Shown: positions 48,101 through 56,215 of the stretch, piece after piece
Numbering within the stretch: the first letter of the stretch is position 1
How the letters are laid out: every line of letters begins with the position of its first letter
Origin: Glutamicibacter sp. MNS18
GTDB taxonomy: Bacteria > Actinomycetota > Actinomycetes > Actinomycetales > Micrococcaceae
DNA: 64,000 bases
Reading direction: 5' to 3'
NCBI RefSeq assembly: GCF_026107515.2
Contig: NZ_JAPCHW010000002.1
Span: 124,001 to 188,000 of the forward strand
The notes under the pieces: generated by a model
What the model was told of the DNA's origin: nothing
Database searches by the model: none
What the model saw: only the letters and a program-made list of their open reading frames with translations
Program-made: the position numbers and the translations under genes

Positions 48101-48830
48101 CGCCAGTGAGGTTGCCCTCGGCATCCGCCGCCAGCACGGCGGTCACAGCGTCCAGGAACGGCGGGGTCAGGCTCACGGTCCCTGAACCGGTAAACACGCC
48201 CCCGGCGCCGAACCCGATGTCCGCGCTCGCCGTCCCCAGCCTGGGGTAGGCCACATCGGCGTGGAGCATGCCGCTGAAGCGGCCCGCCACGAGTTCGAGT
48301 CGACCCGAGCCGGTGACCGTGGCACGCCAGGCCCGGGGGACCAGGGTGAGCGCGCTGAAATCCACGGAGCCGGTCAGCTGCCCGGTGTCATCCAGCCCCA
48401 GTTCCAGTTGCGGATTGCCCACCGCGGGAACTGCGAGCCGGGTCCTGAGCCGTCCATGGATTCGGGCGCTCCCGTCTGGCCTGACGCGAATCCTCAGTTC
48501 GGTGGCCGGCAGGAAGGGGACCACCAGGTTGCCGTGCAACTCGTACAGGTCACGGACCTTGCGCAGCGTGGACAGCCTGACCCCGGGGAGCGGCTGCGGG
48601 AGCGCCGACAGATCGACCTCGCGTCGGGCGAGCTGTTCGACACCCAGCCGCAGTCCGGAGCCCAGTTTGGCAACAAACGACCCGTCCTCCAGTAACCCGT
48701 ACACGGTGCCGGCGGCACCGGTGTCGGTGGCCGGGGTGGGCGCCGTGGTGGTGCCGGGTGTCGGGGCCGGCGCCGGTGGTAAAGGCGCGTGGACCGGTGG
48801 GGTGCCGGTGCCCTGCTCGCCAGCCATCAT
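45105..48830 (-). CDS. Probable eCIS cargo/effector with C-terminal nuclease-like domain
   Basis: A 1241-residue protein with no signal peptide. Residues 1-40 are Pro/Ala/Thr-rich. About 45-740 form a long run of beta-rich repeats with Gly/Leu/Thr patterns (such as GQLTGSVDFSALTL), resembling a scaffold. About 740-850 are a Pro/Ala/Gly linker (PPRPPQGSGPPPG). The C-terminal part (about 870-1241) has YIRGHLLNENLGGPGENKN followed by LFPITRSAN (about 1009-1036). This matches the RGH...N...N signature of DNA/RNA non-specific endonucleases (beta-beta-alpha-metal fold). The start overlaps the AAA+ gene stop (ATGA), so it is made with the particle. Being last in the operon fits a loaded toxin. Activity and target are inferred. 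Confidence 0.68.
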   Translation of the reverse strand: MMAGEQGTGTPPVHAPLPPAPAPTPGTTTAPTPATDTGAAGTVYGLLEDGSFVAKLGSGLRLGVEQLARREVDLSALPQPLPGVRLSTLRKVRDLYELHGNLVVPFLPATELRIRVRPDGSARIHGRLRTRLAVPAVGNPQLELGLDDTGQLTGSVDFSALTLVPRAWRATVTGSGRLELVAGRFSGMLHADVAYPRLGTASADIGFGAGGVFTGSGTVSLTPPFLDAVTAVLAADAEGNLTGELQLQAGAATSPLPGLVLEAGSILLGYRNQEPSLSITDFAASYAGVGRVQVASLALSRRARSLSGRGTLVLAIPGMNEVTGQVRVNDSQVSGRLRLGARDFPEGLPLRNGQITITLAEDGQLGFRGQVGITLGPAGEGQLQAGYEQGVLSLGAQVRLSVPGTEAVNVTVNYVDGALTGSADAAIDPGLVPGLSGAVHIEYSQDLWSGSTTLNYSADDGKLSGTITVTVTQTEDGTLQLGGSGRVTAQLLPNLAGTLTATILPEGGVDVSGTIEVTEPIELFGEKRTEKELFSHSQNIPLWAMLVAVIRIRAGVRAGIGPGVFRNITVTGSYTIGSTEADPSFVLSGELFIPAFVEGYVAFGAGLGVDVLLGSLTGGIEAMGTAGIYGAISVIPELAYRDGQWSISGVATLAAGARLKLSLNAWAEIEALWITVWDNTWELASVTMPIGPDLALQARMNYIFGRPEPPELEFSSSDIDSSSLIQSAMPEDGPAPSGAREALENKAEWQGALREQRAAAVPPELAAQAQQGEAAPAAPPRPPQGSGPPPGAGAGTPDGESTQPEAPAETGPDGSPGTPPDAPDANNPVAQAAATDDTLPAALPEEQLPNTDQPRFAGPITLATLDEPPVPAERTTHQMHEDLEAAGKTLDLAIAASAASDELEGYFPRIKNRFRLASLGYEGNFESGFDIVARINPELHRTTLKEPLRGTGILDAAGDNHVTNVRFSVDSNVGGGVVGTEMVANPLGPDHPMGTPPSGKQEVMDLLGSQYIRGHLLNENLGGPGENKNLFPITRSANALHNTRIETAVKDWVNTQRYWVCYEVRVGNYSGVQTSATSGEKYINATLTAKAQILDLDLNPWRTITATIASTFDARAEITGESDTTTPAHSLAEQSRREVRDADRDATVLVQAGDANAFPQNIRDNLGDMLKVHKSWDKLRKHLEKAPTIGPSTALVLQRAYRQTAANYDGSTVHLSDPTEKRLLTMAVGHWDFIMAELAKL

Positions 48831-50860
48831 GCCCCCTTTCCGGTGCGCGAATGGGTGTAGTGCTCGCCGAAATCGGTGCGCCTGATCGGCTTGCCCGCCT
48901 TGGCCAGTTCCCGGGCGATCGAGGCCATCAGCAGGTCCATGGTGATCACCGCCCCGTCGGCGGCCGCCAGGTGGGCAGCGGCCAGGACACAGTTGCGGAT
49001 TTCCCCGCCGGTCAGTTCGAAGCGTTCGGCCAGCAGGTCGAAGTCGATCCGTTCATCCAACGGGGCCAGCCCTTGGTTCAGGCGTTGCCAGATCCGCTTT
49101 CGGGCCGCCTGGGACGGGGCCGGGAAATCCACGACGAGGTCGAGCCGTCGGACGAAGGCCTCGTCGATGTTCTGGTGCAGGTTGGAGGCCAGGATGCAGA
49201 TCCCGGCGTGGCGCTCGATCCGCTGGAGCAGGTAGGCGGTTTCCAGGTTCGCATAGCGGTCATGGGCGTCGTGTACCTCCGAGCGTTTGCCGAAGATCGC
49301 GTCGGCCTCGTCGAAGAAGAGCACCACATCACTGCCGTCGGCGGCATCGAACAGCCTGTCCAGGTTCTTCTCGGTTTCGCCGATGTACTTGGAGACCAGC
49401 CCGGCCAGGTTCACCCGGAAGACCGGCAACCCCAGCGCGTCGCCCACCGCCGCGGCGGCCATGGTCTTGCCGGTGCCGGAGGGACCCTTGAACAGCGCGG
49501 TGGTGCCGCTGCCGCGTCCGAAGACCTGGCCGAACCTCCACTGTTCGCGCACCACCTGTGCGGTGCCATGCCAGGTGGCCAACTCGACCAGCGCCTGGCG
49601 GGTGCGTGGGGGCAGGACCAGGTCATCCATGGTGTATCCGACGGTGAGCTGATCGGCGAGCTTGGCCAAAGGTTGGCCCAGCCGTTGGCGCAGCGCGGCG
49701 CGCAGTTGGGCCTCGTCCCGGTGGGTTTGAAGCAGCAGTCCGAGCACCAGCGGGTCGAGCCGTTGCAGGCGTGAGAGCCAACCGCGCAACGGCTCGCTGC
49801 CGTGCGGGTAGGCGGCCAACAACAGGTCCACCGCCTCGGCGCGGGTCAGGGTGGTGCCCGGCAGCGGATCGCAACGCAGCTGGGCATCCTGCCATGCGGC
49901 GGGACTCTGAGCCAGGATCAACACTGGGGGGCGAAGCAGACCCGCGATCCGGGTACGAAGCGCCGGTGGCAAGGTGTCGAAACCCCGCAGGACCGGCAGC
50001 AGCCGGTTCAACGTGGCCTCGCGCAGGGCCGAGCGCAGCCACGGCAGCATCTCGGCGGGCTGCGAGGTGAACTGTTCGGGTTCCAGCAGCAGCAGCCCGT
50101 CAGCCAGCGCCTGGGCGGCCTGCAGGGCGGTCAGCGCCCCGGAGCCGTCGGGGGTGTCGGCGGCCAACCAGATGCCAGCTGCCGGCGGCGGGGAACCTGT
50201 GGTGCCGGCCGCCAGCGGCAGCGGAATTCCCCCAGCGGCCGGGGGGAACCCGTGGCCAGGCAGCCCGAGCAGTCGATCGAGCAGGAGCTCATCGAGCCTG
50301 ATCGGGGCCTGGATCCAGGGACGTTCGGTGCCGACCTGGAGTGCCCCGCAGCGACCCAGCGCACTATCCTCGCCCAGCTGTGCCCGGATCGAACCGAGCG
50401 TTGCCCCGCGGTGTTCGAGCACCCGGCAGGCCAGTTCCGGGGTCAGGTACCGGCGGGCCATGTCATTGTTCAGGTAGCCGTACACCGTGCCGAAGCGGGC
50501 GTCCAGCGCCGGCGCGCAGGCCAGCAGCAGCAGATCGCTCGCCTGGTCGTCCAAGCCCAGGTGCTGCGCCAGGGTGCAAAAAGGGTCTGAGCTCGCGGTG
50601 CGGCGCGCGGCATCAAGCTGTGCCTCAAGCCCGGCAAGGGTGGCTGCACAGGCCGCGGTACCCGAGACGCGCAGGCGACCGCTGGCTTCGGCCAGTAGCG
50701 CCTCGGCCTCGTCGGCGGATAGCAGCAGGCCCATGAAGCCCTCCGTATGCCCGTCGCCGCGCAGCGTCCGGGCCAGGGCGACCTCATGGCGCAATGCCAG
50801 GGCCAGTACGCGCAGTGCCTGGCCGAGCCAGTCGGCGGTGGAACCCGGGGCCTCTTTCAT
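48827..50860 (-). CDS. eCIS-associated AAA+ ATPase (Afp15-like)
   Basis: A 677-residue cytoplasmic ATPase. A long N-terminal region (about 1-400) of Ala/Leu-rich helices precedes a single AAA+ module: Walker A GPSGTGKTMAAAAVG (about 458), Walker B DVVLFFDEADAIFG (about 517), the sensor segment ILASNLHQNID and RRLDLVVDFP with probable Arg finger. Such ATPases follow the tape-measure gene in Afp/PVC-type clusters and are needed for assembly or loading. The ATG at 50860 overlaps the previous stop. Upstream in-frame sequence is only an antisense extension into the previous gene. Confidence 0.9.
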   Translation of the reverse strand: MKEAPGSTADWLGQALRVLALALRHEVALARTLRGDGHTEGFMGLLLSADEAEALLAEASGRLRVSGTAACAATLAGLEAQLDAARRTASSDPFCTLAQHLGLDDQASDLLLLACAPALDARFGTVYGYLNNDMARRYLTPELACRVLEHRGATLGSIRAQLGEDSALGRCGALQVGTERPWIQAPIRLDELLLDRLLGLPGHGFPPAAGGIPLPLAAGTTGSPPPAAGIWLAADTPDGSGALTALQAAQALADGLLLLEPEQFTSQPAEMLPWLRSALREATLNRLLPVLRGFDTLPPALRTRIAGLLRPPVLILAQSPAAWQDAQLRCDPLPGTTLTRAEAVDLLLAAYPHGSEPLRGWLSRLQRLDPLVLGLLLQTHRDEAQLRAALRQRLGQPLAKLADQLTVGYTMDDLVLPPRTRQALVELATWHGTAQVVREQWRFGQVFGRGSGTTALFKGPSGTGKTMAAAAVGDALGLPVFRVNLAGLVSKYIGETEKNLDRLFDAADGSDVVLFFDEADAIFGKRSEVHDAHDRYANLETAYLLQRIERHAGICILASNLHQNIDEAFVRRLDLVVDFPAPSQAARKRIWQRLNQGLAPLDERIDFDLLAERFELTGGEIRNCVLAAAHLAAADGAVITMDLLMASIARELAKAGKPIRRTDFGEHYTHSRTGKGA

Positions 50861-52377
50861 GGGCGCAGCCCACCCAGGATCAGCTGCAATCGGCGCCCGG
50901 CCAACCACGGGATGGGTAATTGCGGCCCCTGCAGCCCACCCATGGCCAGCACCACGGCCAGGTCCGGGCCGACAAGTTCCACCGTCGCCTCGTGGTCGGT
51001 CAGCCTCAGCGTCCCGGGGACCGCCAGGAACTGCCGGCGCAGGTAGTCGGCGGAACTGTGGCGCAGGCCCGGTAGCCCGGAAGCGAACAACGCCAGCAGC
51101 AACCCGGACCAGCCACCGGCACCGGGCAGCCCGGCTACCGCCCGTGCGTCGGGGTGGACCCGCTCGACCAGCCGGGCGGGGATCGGCGGCCACGGGCTGG
51201 CCGGCTGCCTCGGATCGGCGGGGATGAGCGCGGTGAGCAACGGGTCGCTGCCGGCCGTATTCCGGTCCCCGGGCTCCAGGGTTCCCACCACCAGCTGGTT
51301 CAATTGCCGGGTATCGAGTAGTTCGTGGAAGCCGTGGCCGACCAGGCTCGGAAGCAGCAGGGCGCAGCCGGCACGGGGTGAGGTCCAGGTCGGCGGGCCA
51401 GGTAGGGGTGCGTGCGCTGGTGCGCTATCGGACTGGCTGCCGTGGGTGTGTTGGTCGCGCACCTGACGTAGCTGGCGTTGCAGCAGCTGGCGCAACGCCG
51501 GCGTGGACCCGGCCCTGCGAAGGGCTTGCCGAAACGCTGCCGGCAGGTCGCCGATCCGGTGCAGGTACCGGTCGACAGGATCCACCGGTGGATCGGGGCT
51601 GGCCGTGGGGAGTGGGGGATCCCGGGTCAACAAGGCCGCCAGCGCCACCACCGCCATCACCGCGGGCAGCAGATCCGCCGGTGCGCAGGGGACGGTAGAG
51701 GGCTGGCGTGCCAGGACACCGAAGAGCAGTTCGAGGGTGTGACGGGCCAGGACCCCGGGTGCGGTGCCCGTGATCCGCAGGGTCAATTGCCCGGGCAGCA
51801 GATGCGGCACCGCCAGGGTTCCTGCCGGTTCCCGCAGCAGCTCGGCCAGCAACTGGCGGCAATCCTCTCCAGCCAGCAGGGACAGCGTCCTGGCCCGTGG
51901 ATCCTCTGCCGCAAGGACCCTGAGCAGGCCCGGATCCGAGCCCACCAGGTGGGTCAGTACCTGGGCCGGCGTCAGTTCATCCAAAGCGGCGAACTCCTCG
52001 AAACACCATGCGGGAAACCGGCGCTCACCCCACCGGTATCGGACATAGTGTGCCAGGTAGCTTTCCCGCGTCGGCCAGGCGACGAGCATCGGTGTGTGCA
52101 GTGCCAGGGCCTGGTCCACACCCCGGGTGATTGCCTCGGCGAGCAGGGTTGCCAGGTGGGCCGGGTCCGCGGTCCCGGCCGCCGAAACAGCCAGGGACAG
52201 CGACTTGATCCGGATGACGCCGTGGTGTGGGTCGAGTATGGGCTCGAGCATGCCCGGCAGCAGGGTCAGCAGCCCGGAGTTCAGGGAATCACCCAGGGCA
52301 TGCGGTAGCGTCCGCCCGGTGCCGACGGTGAGCAACTGCGTGTCCAGCAGGCCGATGCGGACCCGGTGCTCTTCCAT
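50857..52377 (-). CDS. eCIS tape-measure-like protein (CIS_TMP/Afp14-like)
   Basis: A 506-residue protein placed just before the AAA+ ATPase, where Afp14-like tape-measure proteins lie. The N-terminus (HRVRIGLLDTQL) and the later SPRAGCALLLPSLVGHGFHEL resemble the family pattern in which a NAGLVLL-type motif precedes a helix. The middle is Leu/Ala/Pro-rich and of low complexity. The assignment rests mainly on this motif and gene order, not a clear domain match. ATG 52377 has AGGTG seven bases upstream; a GTG at 52386 is possible. Confidence 0.65.
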   Translation of the reverse strand: MEEHRVRIGLLDTQLLTVGTGRTLPHALGDSLNSGLLTLLPGMLEPILDPHHGVIRIKSLSLAVSAAGTADPAHLATLLAEAITRGVDQALALHTPMLVAWPTRESYLAHYVRYRWGERRFPAWCFEEFAALDELTPAQVLTHLVGSDPGLLRVLAAEDPRARTLSLLAGEDCRQLLAELLREPAGTLAVPHLLPGQLTLRITGTAPGVLARHTLELLFGVLARQPSTVPCAPADLLPAVMAVVALAALLTRDPPLPTASPDPPVDPVDRYLHRIGDLPAAFRQALRRAGSTPALRQLLQRQLRQVRDQHTHGSQSDSAPAHAPLPGPPTWTSPRAGCALLLPSLVGHGFHELLDTRQLNQLVVGTLEPGDRNTAGSDPLLTALIPADPRQPASPWPPIPARLVERVHPDARAVAGLPGAGGWSGLLLALFASGLPGLRHSSADYLRRQFLAVPGTLRLTDHEATVELVGPDLAVVLAMGGLQGPQLPIPWLAGRRLQLILGGLRP

Positions 52378-52414
52378 GGACTTCACCTACCTTCCGTGCG
52401 TCCCGATCCGTGGG

Positions 52415-53485
52415 CTAGAACTTGACCTGTCGGTGAATCCAGTGCAGTTCCTTGACTGCGGTATCGACTTCGGCCGGTGTGATCCGCGCAACCCGGGTCA
52501 GTAGCCCCGGATCGGATTCCAGGAAGCTGGCCGGTCCCTGGACTCCGGCGGTGTCCAACCGTTCCACGGCAGTGGTCCGCTCGAAGGGGTCAGGCAGGTA
52601 CAAACCCAGAACCGTGGCGGGGCGAGTGCGGGGCGGAAGCCTGTCCAGCCCCAGCCTGCGCATTTCCACCAGCAGGCCATCCCAAACGAGCTCGGGGTCC
52701 GGCCTGGGATCCGGGTCAGGGTCGGGCTCTTCCAGTAACGGGCACAGGCACGACTGCAACCAGGCCTGCAGCAGGTGGTTGGGCAGCAGGCTGCGACGGT
52801 CGAGCAGGTCCACGGTCACTTCCTCGCCGTCGGGGACCAGCCGCCCGAGAACCAACAGATCCGCTCCGTCCGCCAGGGGTTCGGGCAGCGGCACGGGGGA
52901 CGGGGGATCGGCACAGAGGAACCTCGACAGGTCGGCACACTGCTGGGCCACGGCGCGGTGGGTTTCGGGAAGCTCGCACAGGATATACAGCCCCACCTGG
53001 TGGCAGAAGCGGGTAGGCTGCGCGGCGTTGGCGGGATGTTCGCAATCCCTGCCGATCACCGCCCGGGGTTCGGCCGGTTGCCCACCGGCACCGACCGCCA
53101 GCCAGAGCGGACCCAGCTCGGCTTCGGGGCGCACCTTATCCCCGGCAGGCAAGTCGCAGGCCCCGGAGACCTCCCCGCAATGTCTGGCCAGCTCGCTGGC
53201 AGAGGGCATCGGGATGCTCAGGGGAGTGGGCAGGTACAGTTCGCCGCCGCCGGGCAGCACCCCGTACCCCGGGGAAATCACCAGGTCACCATCGGCCTGC
53301 AGGGGCAGCAGACCGGCGACCACACCCCAGCCATGAAGCATGGTGCGAAGCCGGGCGAACTCGGCATCCCGGGCGGTTTGCCCCAAGGCCAGGTCCTCGG
53401 CCTTCAGGACCTGGCCGTCGGCGTACAACGGGGTGCTCACGGTGTTATGGGTACGGGCCGCCGGCGTGTAGTCGTTGGTTTCCAT
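52415..53485 (-). CDS. eCIS-associated protein sharing the N-terminal module of the fibre-like protein
   Basis: A 356-residue soluble protein, unassigned. Residues 20-75 (ADGQVLKAEDLALGQTARDA, then LHGWGVVAGL) mirror the start of the next gene upstream in the operon (YFPGKFLTDRDFGNEQDYHR, then LLHGTGTVCGL), a module common in uncharacterised eCIS proteins. An internal Asp/Pro tract (EEPDPDPDPRPDPE, near residue 256) divides the protein. Several Cys residues are scattered in the middle. A structural role at the baseplate or fibre is inferred from context. It begins 10 bases after the fibre-like gene. Confidence 0.6.
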   Translation of the reverse strand: METNDYTPAARTHNTVSTPLYADGQVLKAEDLALGQTARDAEFARLRTMLHGWGVVAGLLPLQADGDLVISPGYGVLPGGGELYLPTPLSIPMPSASELARHCGEVSGACDLPAGDKVRPEAELGPLWLAVGAGGQPAEPRAVIGRDCEHPANAAQPTRFCHQVGLYILCELPETHRAVAQQCADLSRFLCADPPSPVPLPEPLADGADLLVLGRLVPDGEEVTVDLLDRRSLLPNHLLQAWLQSCLCPLLEEPDPDPDPRPDPELVWDGLLVEMRRLGLDRLPPRTRPATVLGLYLPDPFERTTAVERLDTAGVQGPASFLESDPGLLTRVARITPAEVDTAVKELHWIHRQVKF

Positions 53486-53494
53486 GGCCGGGTC

Positions 53495-56215
53495 CTAGAG
53501 ATCAGCCGGCACGGTGAACCAGGAACGGAAGCTGCCGCCCGGACCACCGCCGCCGGTGGGCAGCGTCCCGCCCAGGTGGGCGCCGGCGACCGCGCGCCCG
53601 TGGTCGTCGAGAAGGAAATCGGCGTAGAATTCCACGCGCAACAGCTCACCGGGCTCGAAGTTCACATCGTTGGCCAGCAGGGCCAACCCCGGGCTGTGCT
53701 CGTTGTCCCGGTCAATCTCCCAGTCCAGCAGCAGCGTCCCGTCGATTTCCAGGTCCGGGGCCAATGGCACGGGCTCAACCCGATCGATATTGGCCCACAC
53801 ATAGTTGGAATGATCGATGGCGACACGGCGTTGCAGGTAGGCAATCGTATTGCGCTGCAGGCGCGCCTCACGGATCAGTGGCCCGGCGTCCACCGGCGAC
53901 TCGAACGCCAGGGCGATGCCCATCTGGTGCATGTCCTCGAAGAAATTCCCGAAGTGCGGCACATACGCTTCCCCGTGGACCCAGCTGGCCGCGATGATCG
54001 GATTCGCCGGGGTTTGCCCCGTGCCACGCGGTGCGGGCAGATCGATGTCCAGGATCCTCAGCCGGTCCCTGACCACGATCGCCACCCTCGGGTCGGTCAG
54101 CTCCTCATGGTAGTCCAGGGTCACCCCGTCGATACCGAGCCCGTCGGCTCCATCCCGGCCGTCGGCTCCGTCCCGGCCGTCGGCTCCGTCCTGGCCGTCG
54201 GCCCCGTCACGGCCGGGATCGCCGCGTGGTCCGGGAGGACCCACATCGATTCCGCGGCGCAGCATGCAGTTGACGATTTCCCGCAACGTCGCCGCGGAGG
54301 GAACCAGTGTGCGGTAGCCGAAGTTGTCGATGGGCACCTGGCCGGGTTGGGCCGTGTCGGCATCGGCCATGACAGGTTGCTCAGCGGCCGGGTAGTTGGC
54401 CAGGTGGCCCAGGATGATCGAGAGCCCCGGCTCCGGGGATGGCTCGCCGCACCCGCAGCCATTGGATGCACCCCGGCAACCGGGGCAGCCATCGAGCTGC
54501 CGGTCCAGGTGGATCGAGCAGTCATCCTCGTGGATCTCGATCACCGCCACCAGCCCGCGGTCCGGGGGCTGCTCCACGTCCGCATCCCCGGCAGCCAGGT
54601 ACAACCGGGACCCGTGGGCGGTCAACTCCAGGCTGCGCCCGTCCCCGTCGATGCGGATCGCATCGGCCGAGGGTTGCACCTCATCCGGTTCGGCCGGTTC
54701 CACCGCCTTGACCCGTTCCAGGTCCACCGTGGTCAACCGGGTGATTCCGGTCGGGTCGCGGAGCAGTAGGTAGGCGCGCGTCTCGGTGGGCGCGATACGC
54801 AGGTCCCGCGGCGTGCCCGCCAGCCGGACCCCGTGTCCGCTGCGTTCGAGTTCGGTGCCCTCCCCGGTCCGCGCATAGCGGTGCAATTCCATGGCCGGTT
54901 GTGCCTCGGCCTCGGTGGTGGACAGCGCATAAAGGTAGGAATCATCCAGGCTCCAGTCCAGGGCGACCACGCTGGTGCCCGCCTCAATCGCGGTGGCCAC
55001 GGCAAGCTGCTGGGTGAGGCCTCCGGCGTTCAGGGCCGAGACATCCACCAGGTAACAGCGCTGTTCGCCCTCGGTGGCCGGGGCGGCAAGGGCCAGGAAC
55101 CGCCCGTCGTGGCTGAAACGCAGCATACCGGCGCCACGTGCCGCGGCACTGTGCTCATCCCCGAAACCGTGGTCGAAGTCCATGGTGCCGATCGGTGCCG
55201 GGGCGTCCTCGGGGGCACCGCCGGCAGCCAGCCATTCGATCAGCTGGTCCGGTGCCCAGGAACTGAGCCGTGCGCTGTCCTCGTTGATCAGTTCCAGGAC
55301 GCACAGCACCCCGCTGCCGGGTGAGACGGCCAGCCGGATCAGCGGTGCCTGCAGGGCGAGCAGCCCGGCGCGTGCACCGTCGGCACGGACCGTGTCCGCA
55401 TGCCAGAAACCGATCCCTCCGGCCGACCCCTCGGGCAGTCCCGCAGGATCCTGCCCGGCGGCCAGCAGCAGCCGGGCTTCGCGGATCGAGGCGGTGTCGC
55501 TGAGTTGCCCGGGAGCTTCCAGCAACGCCTTCAGGTCCCCGGTGGGTTCGGCATGCAGGTACAGGTGCGAGCCGCCGGTGTGGGCATCGGCCCCCAGCTG
55601 CAGCCAGTTCTCGGACTCGTTGGCATGCAGGGCCCGGGGAAGCTGGGCACCGAGGGTGATGGTGTGCACCCAGGACAGCCGGGCCACCGCCGGGTTGTCG
55701 TCGGGAACCAGGTCGCCAGGATCCACCGCGCGCAACACCGGGCGGTAGCGTTCGGCAATGCGCCCGTAATCGGTGTTTTCCCCTTCGGAGGTGCAGCCGG
55801 GAAGGATCGCCGGGACGGGTTCCACCCCCGCATCGCAGGCCTGAAGCCCCACCACCAGATGCCGGGTGCCATCCAGCCGGGCGGCCAGGTCCGCATCCGC
55901 GGCCAGCATCCCGGCCACCGGGATCAGGGTTCTTTCGGGCACCACGATTTCCCGGCCGCAGCAGTCCAGCCCCATACCCGGTTCCAGGACCAGGAACTCG
56001 CGCCGGCAGTCTTCCGCCGGATGCTGGATCAGCTTCAGCCCGCAGACCGTGCCGGTGCCGTGCAGCAGCGAATTGTGCAGGTGGCGGTGGCCGCGATGGT
56101 AGTCCTGCTCGTTGCCGAAGTCCCGGTCGGTGAGGAACTTGCCCGGGAAGTAGTTGTTGCGGGTGAGTTCGTGCAGGCCGCAGGGCAGGCAGGAACCGTT
56201 CGGTTCGTTCAACAT
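53495..56215 (-). CDS. Large fibre-like eCIS protein with collagen-type Gly-X-Y segment
   Basis: A 906-residue protein. The N-terminal module (about 15-60: YFPGKFLTDRDFGNEQDYHR) is followed by a region (about 70-600) with propeller-like beta repeats (MLRFSHDGRFLALAAP, VALDWSLDDSYLYAL). A Cys-rich patch (GCPGCRGASNGCGCGEP, about 580) comes next, then a collagen-like run of 13 Gly-X-Y triplets (about 658-697, GPPGPRGDPGRDGADGQDGA and following GADGRD units). A C-terminal domain of about 200 residues ends the protein. It lies where Afp13-type tail fibres are encoded. Trimeric stalk plus tip domain for target binding is the inference. TAGGAG lies six bases before the ATG, which overlaps the previous stop. 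Confidence 0.65.
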   Translation of the reverse strand: MLNEPNGSCLPCGLHELTRNNYFPGKFLTDRDFGNEQDYHRGHRHLHNSLLHGTGTVCGLKLIQHPAEDCRREFLVLEPGMGLDCCGREIVVPERTLIPVAGMLAADADLAARLDGTRHLVVGLQACDAGVEPVPAILPGCTSEGENTDYGRIAERYRPVLRAVDPGDLVPDDNPAVARLSWVHTITLGAQLPRALHANESENWLQLGADAHTGGSHLYLHAEPTGDLKALLEAPGQLSDTASIREARLLLAAGQDPAGLPEGSAGGIGFWHADTVRADGARAGLLALQAPLIRLAVSPGSGVLCVLELINEDSARLSSWAPDQLIEWLAAGGAPEDAPAPIGTMDFDHGFGDEHSAAARGAGMLRFSHDGRFLALAAPATEGEQRCYLVDVSALNAGGLTQQLAVATAIEAGTSVVALDWSLDDSYLYALSTTEAEAQPAMELHRYARTGEGTELERSGHGVRLAGTPRDLRIAPTETRAYLLLRDPTGITRLTTVDLERVKAVEPAEPDEVQPSADAIRIDGDGRSLELTAHGSRLYLAAGDADVEQPPDRGLVAVIEIHEDDCSIHLDRQLDGCPGCRGASNGCGCGEPSPEPGLSIILGHLANYPAAEQPVMADADTAQPGQVPIDNFGYRTLVPSAATLREIVNCMLRRGIDVGPPGPRGDPGRDGADGQDGADGRDGADGRDGADGLGIDGVTLDYHEELTDPRVAIVVRDRLRILDIDLPAPRGTGQTPANPIIAASWVHGEAYVPHFGNFFEDMHQMGIALAFESPVDAGPLIREARLQRNTIAYLQRRVAIDHSNYVWANIDRVEPVPLAPDLEIDGTLLLDWEIDRDNEHSPGLALLANDVNFEPGELLRVEFYADFLLDDHGRAVAGAHLGGTLPTGGGGPGGSFRSWFTVPADL
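54124..54241 (-). repeat. Tandem 18-nt repeats encoding the collagen-like segment
   Basis: About four near-identical 18-base units (54141-54213), each coding Gly-Ala-Asp-Gly-x-Asp, lie inside a longer Gly-X-Y stretch. Units differ by single bases, mostly at third positions. Such repeats are prone to gain or loss of units without breaking the frame. Confidence 0.85.

Noticed and set aside
54124-54241. Regular repeats as a CRISPR array
   Set aside because: The units are contiguous, 18 bases long without spacers, in frame, and encode Gly-X-Y triplets.
52775-54769. A 664-codon plus-strand open frame within the eCIS operon
   Set aside because: It is antisense to two coupled genes, has no ribosome binding site, and its composition follows from the third-position GC of the opposite frame.
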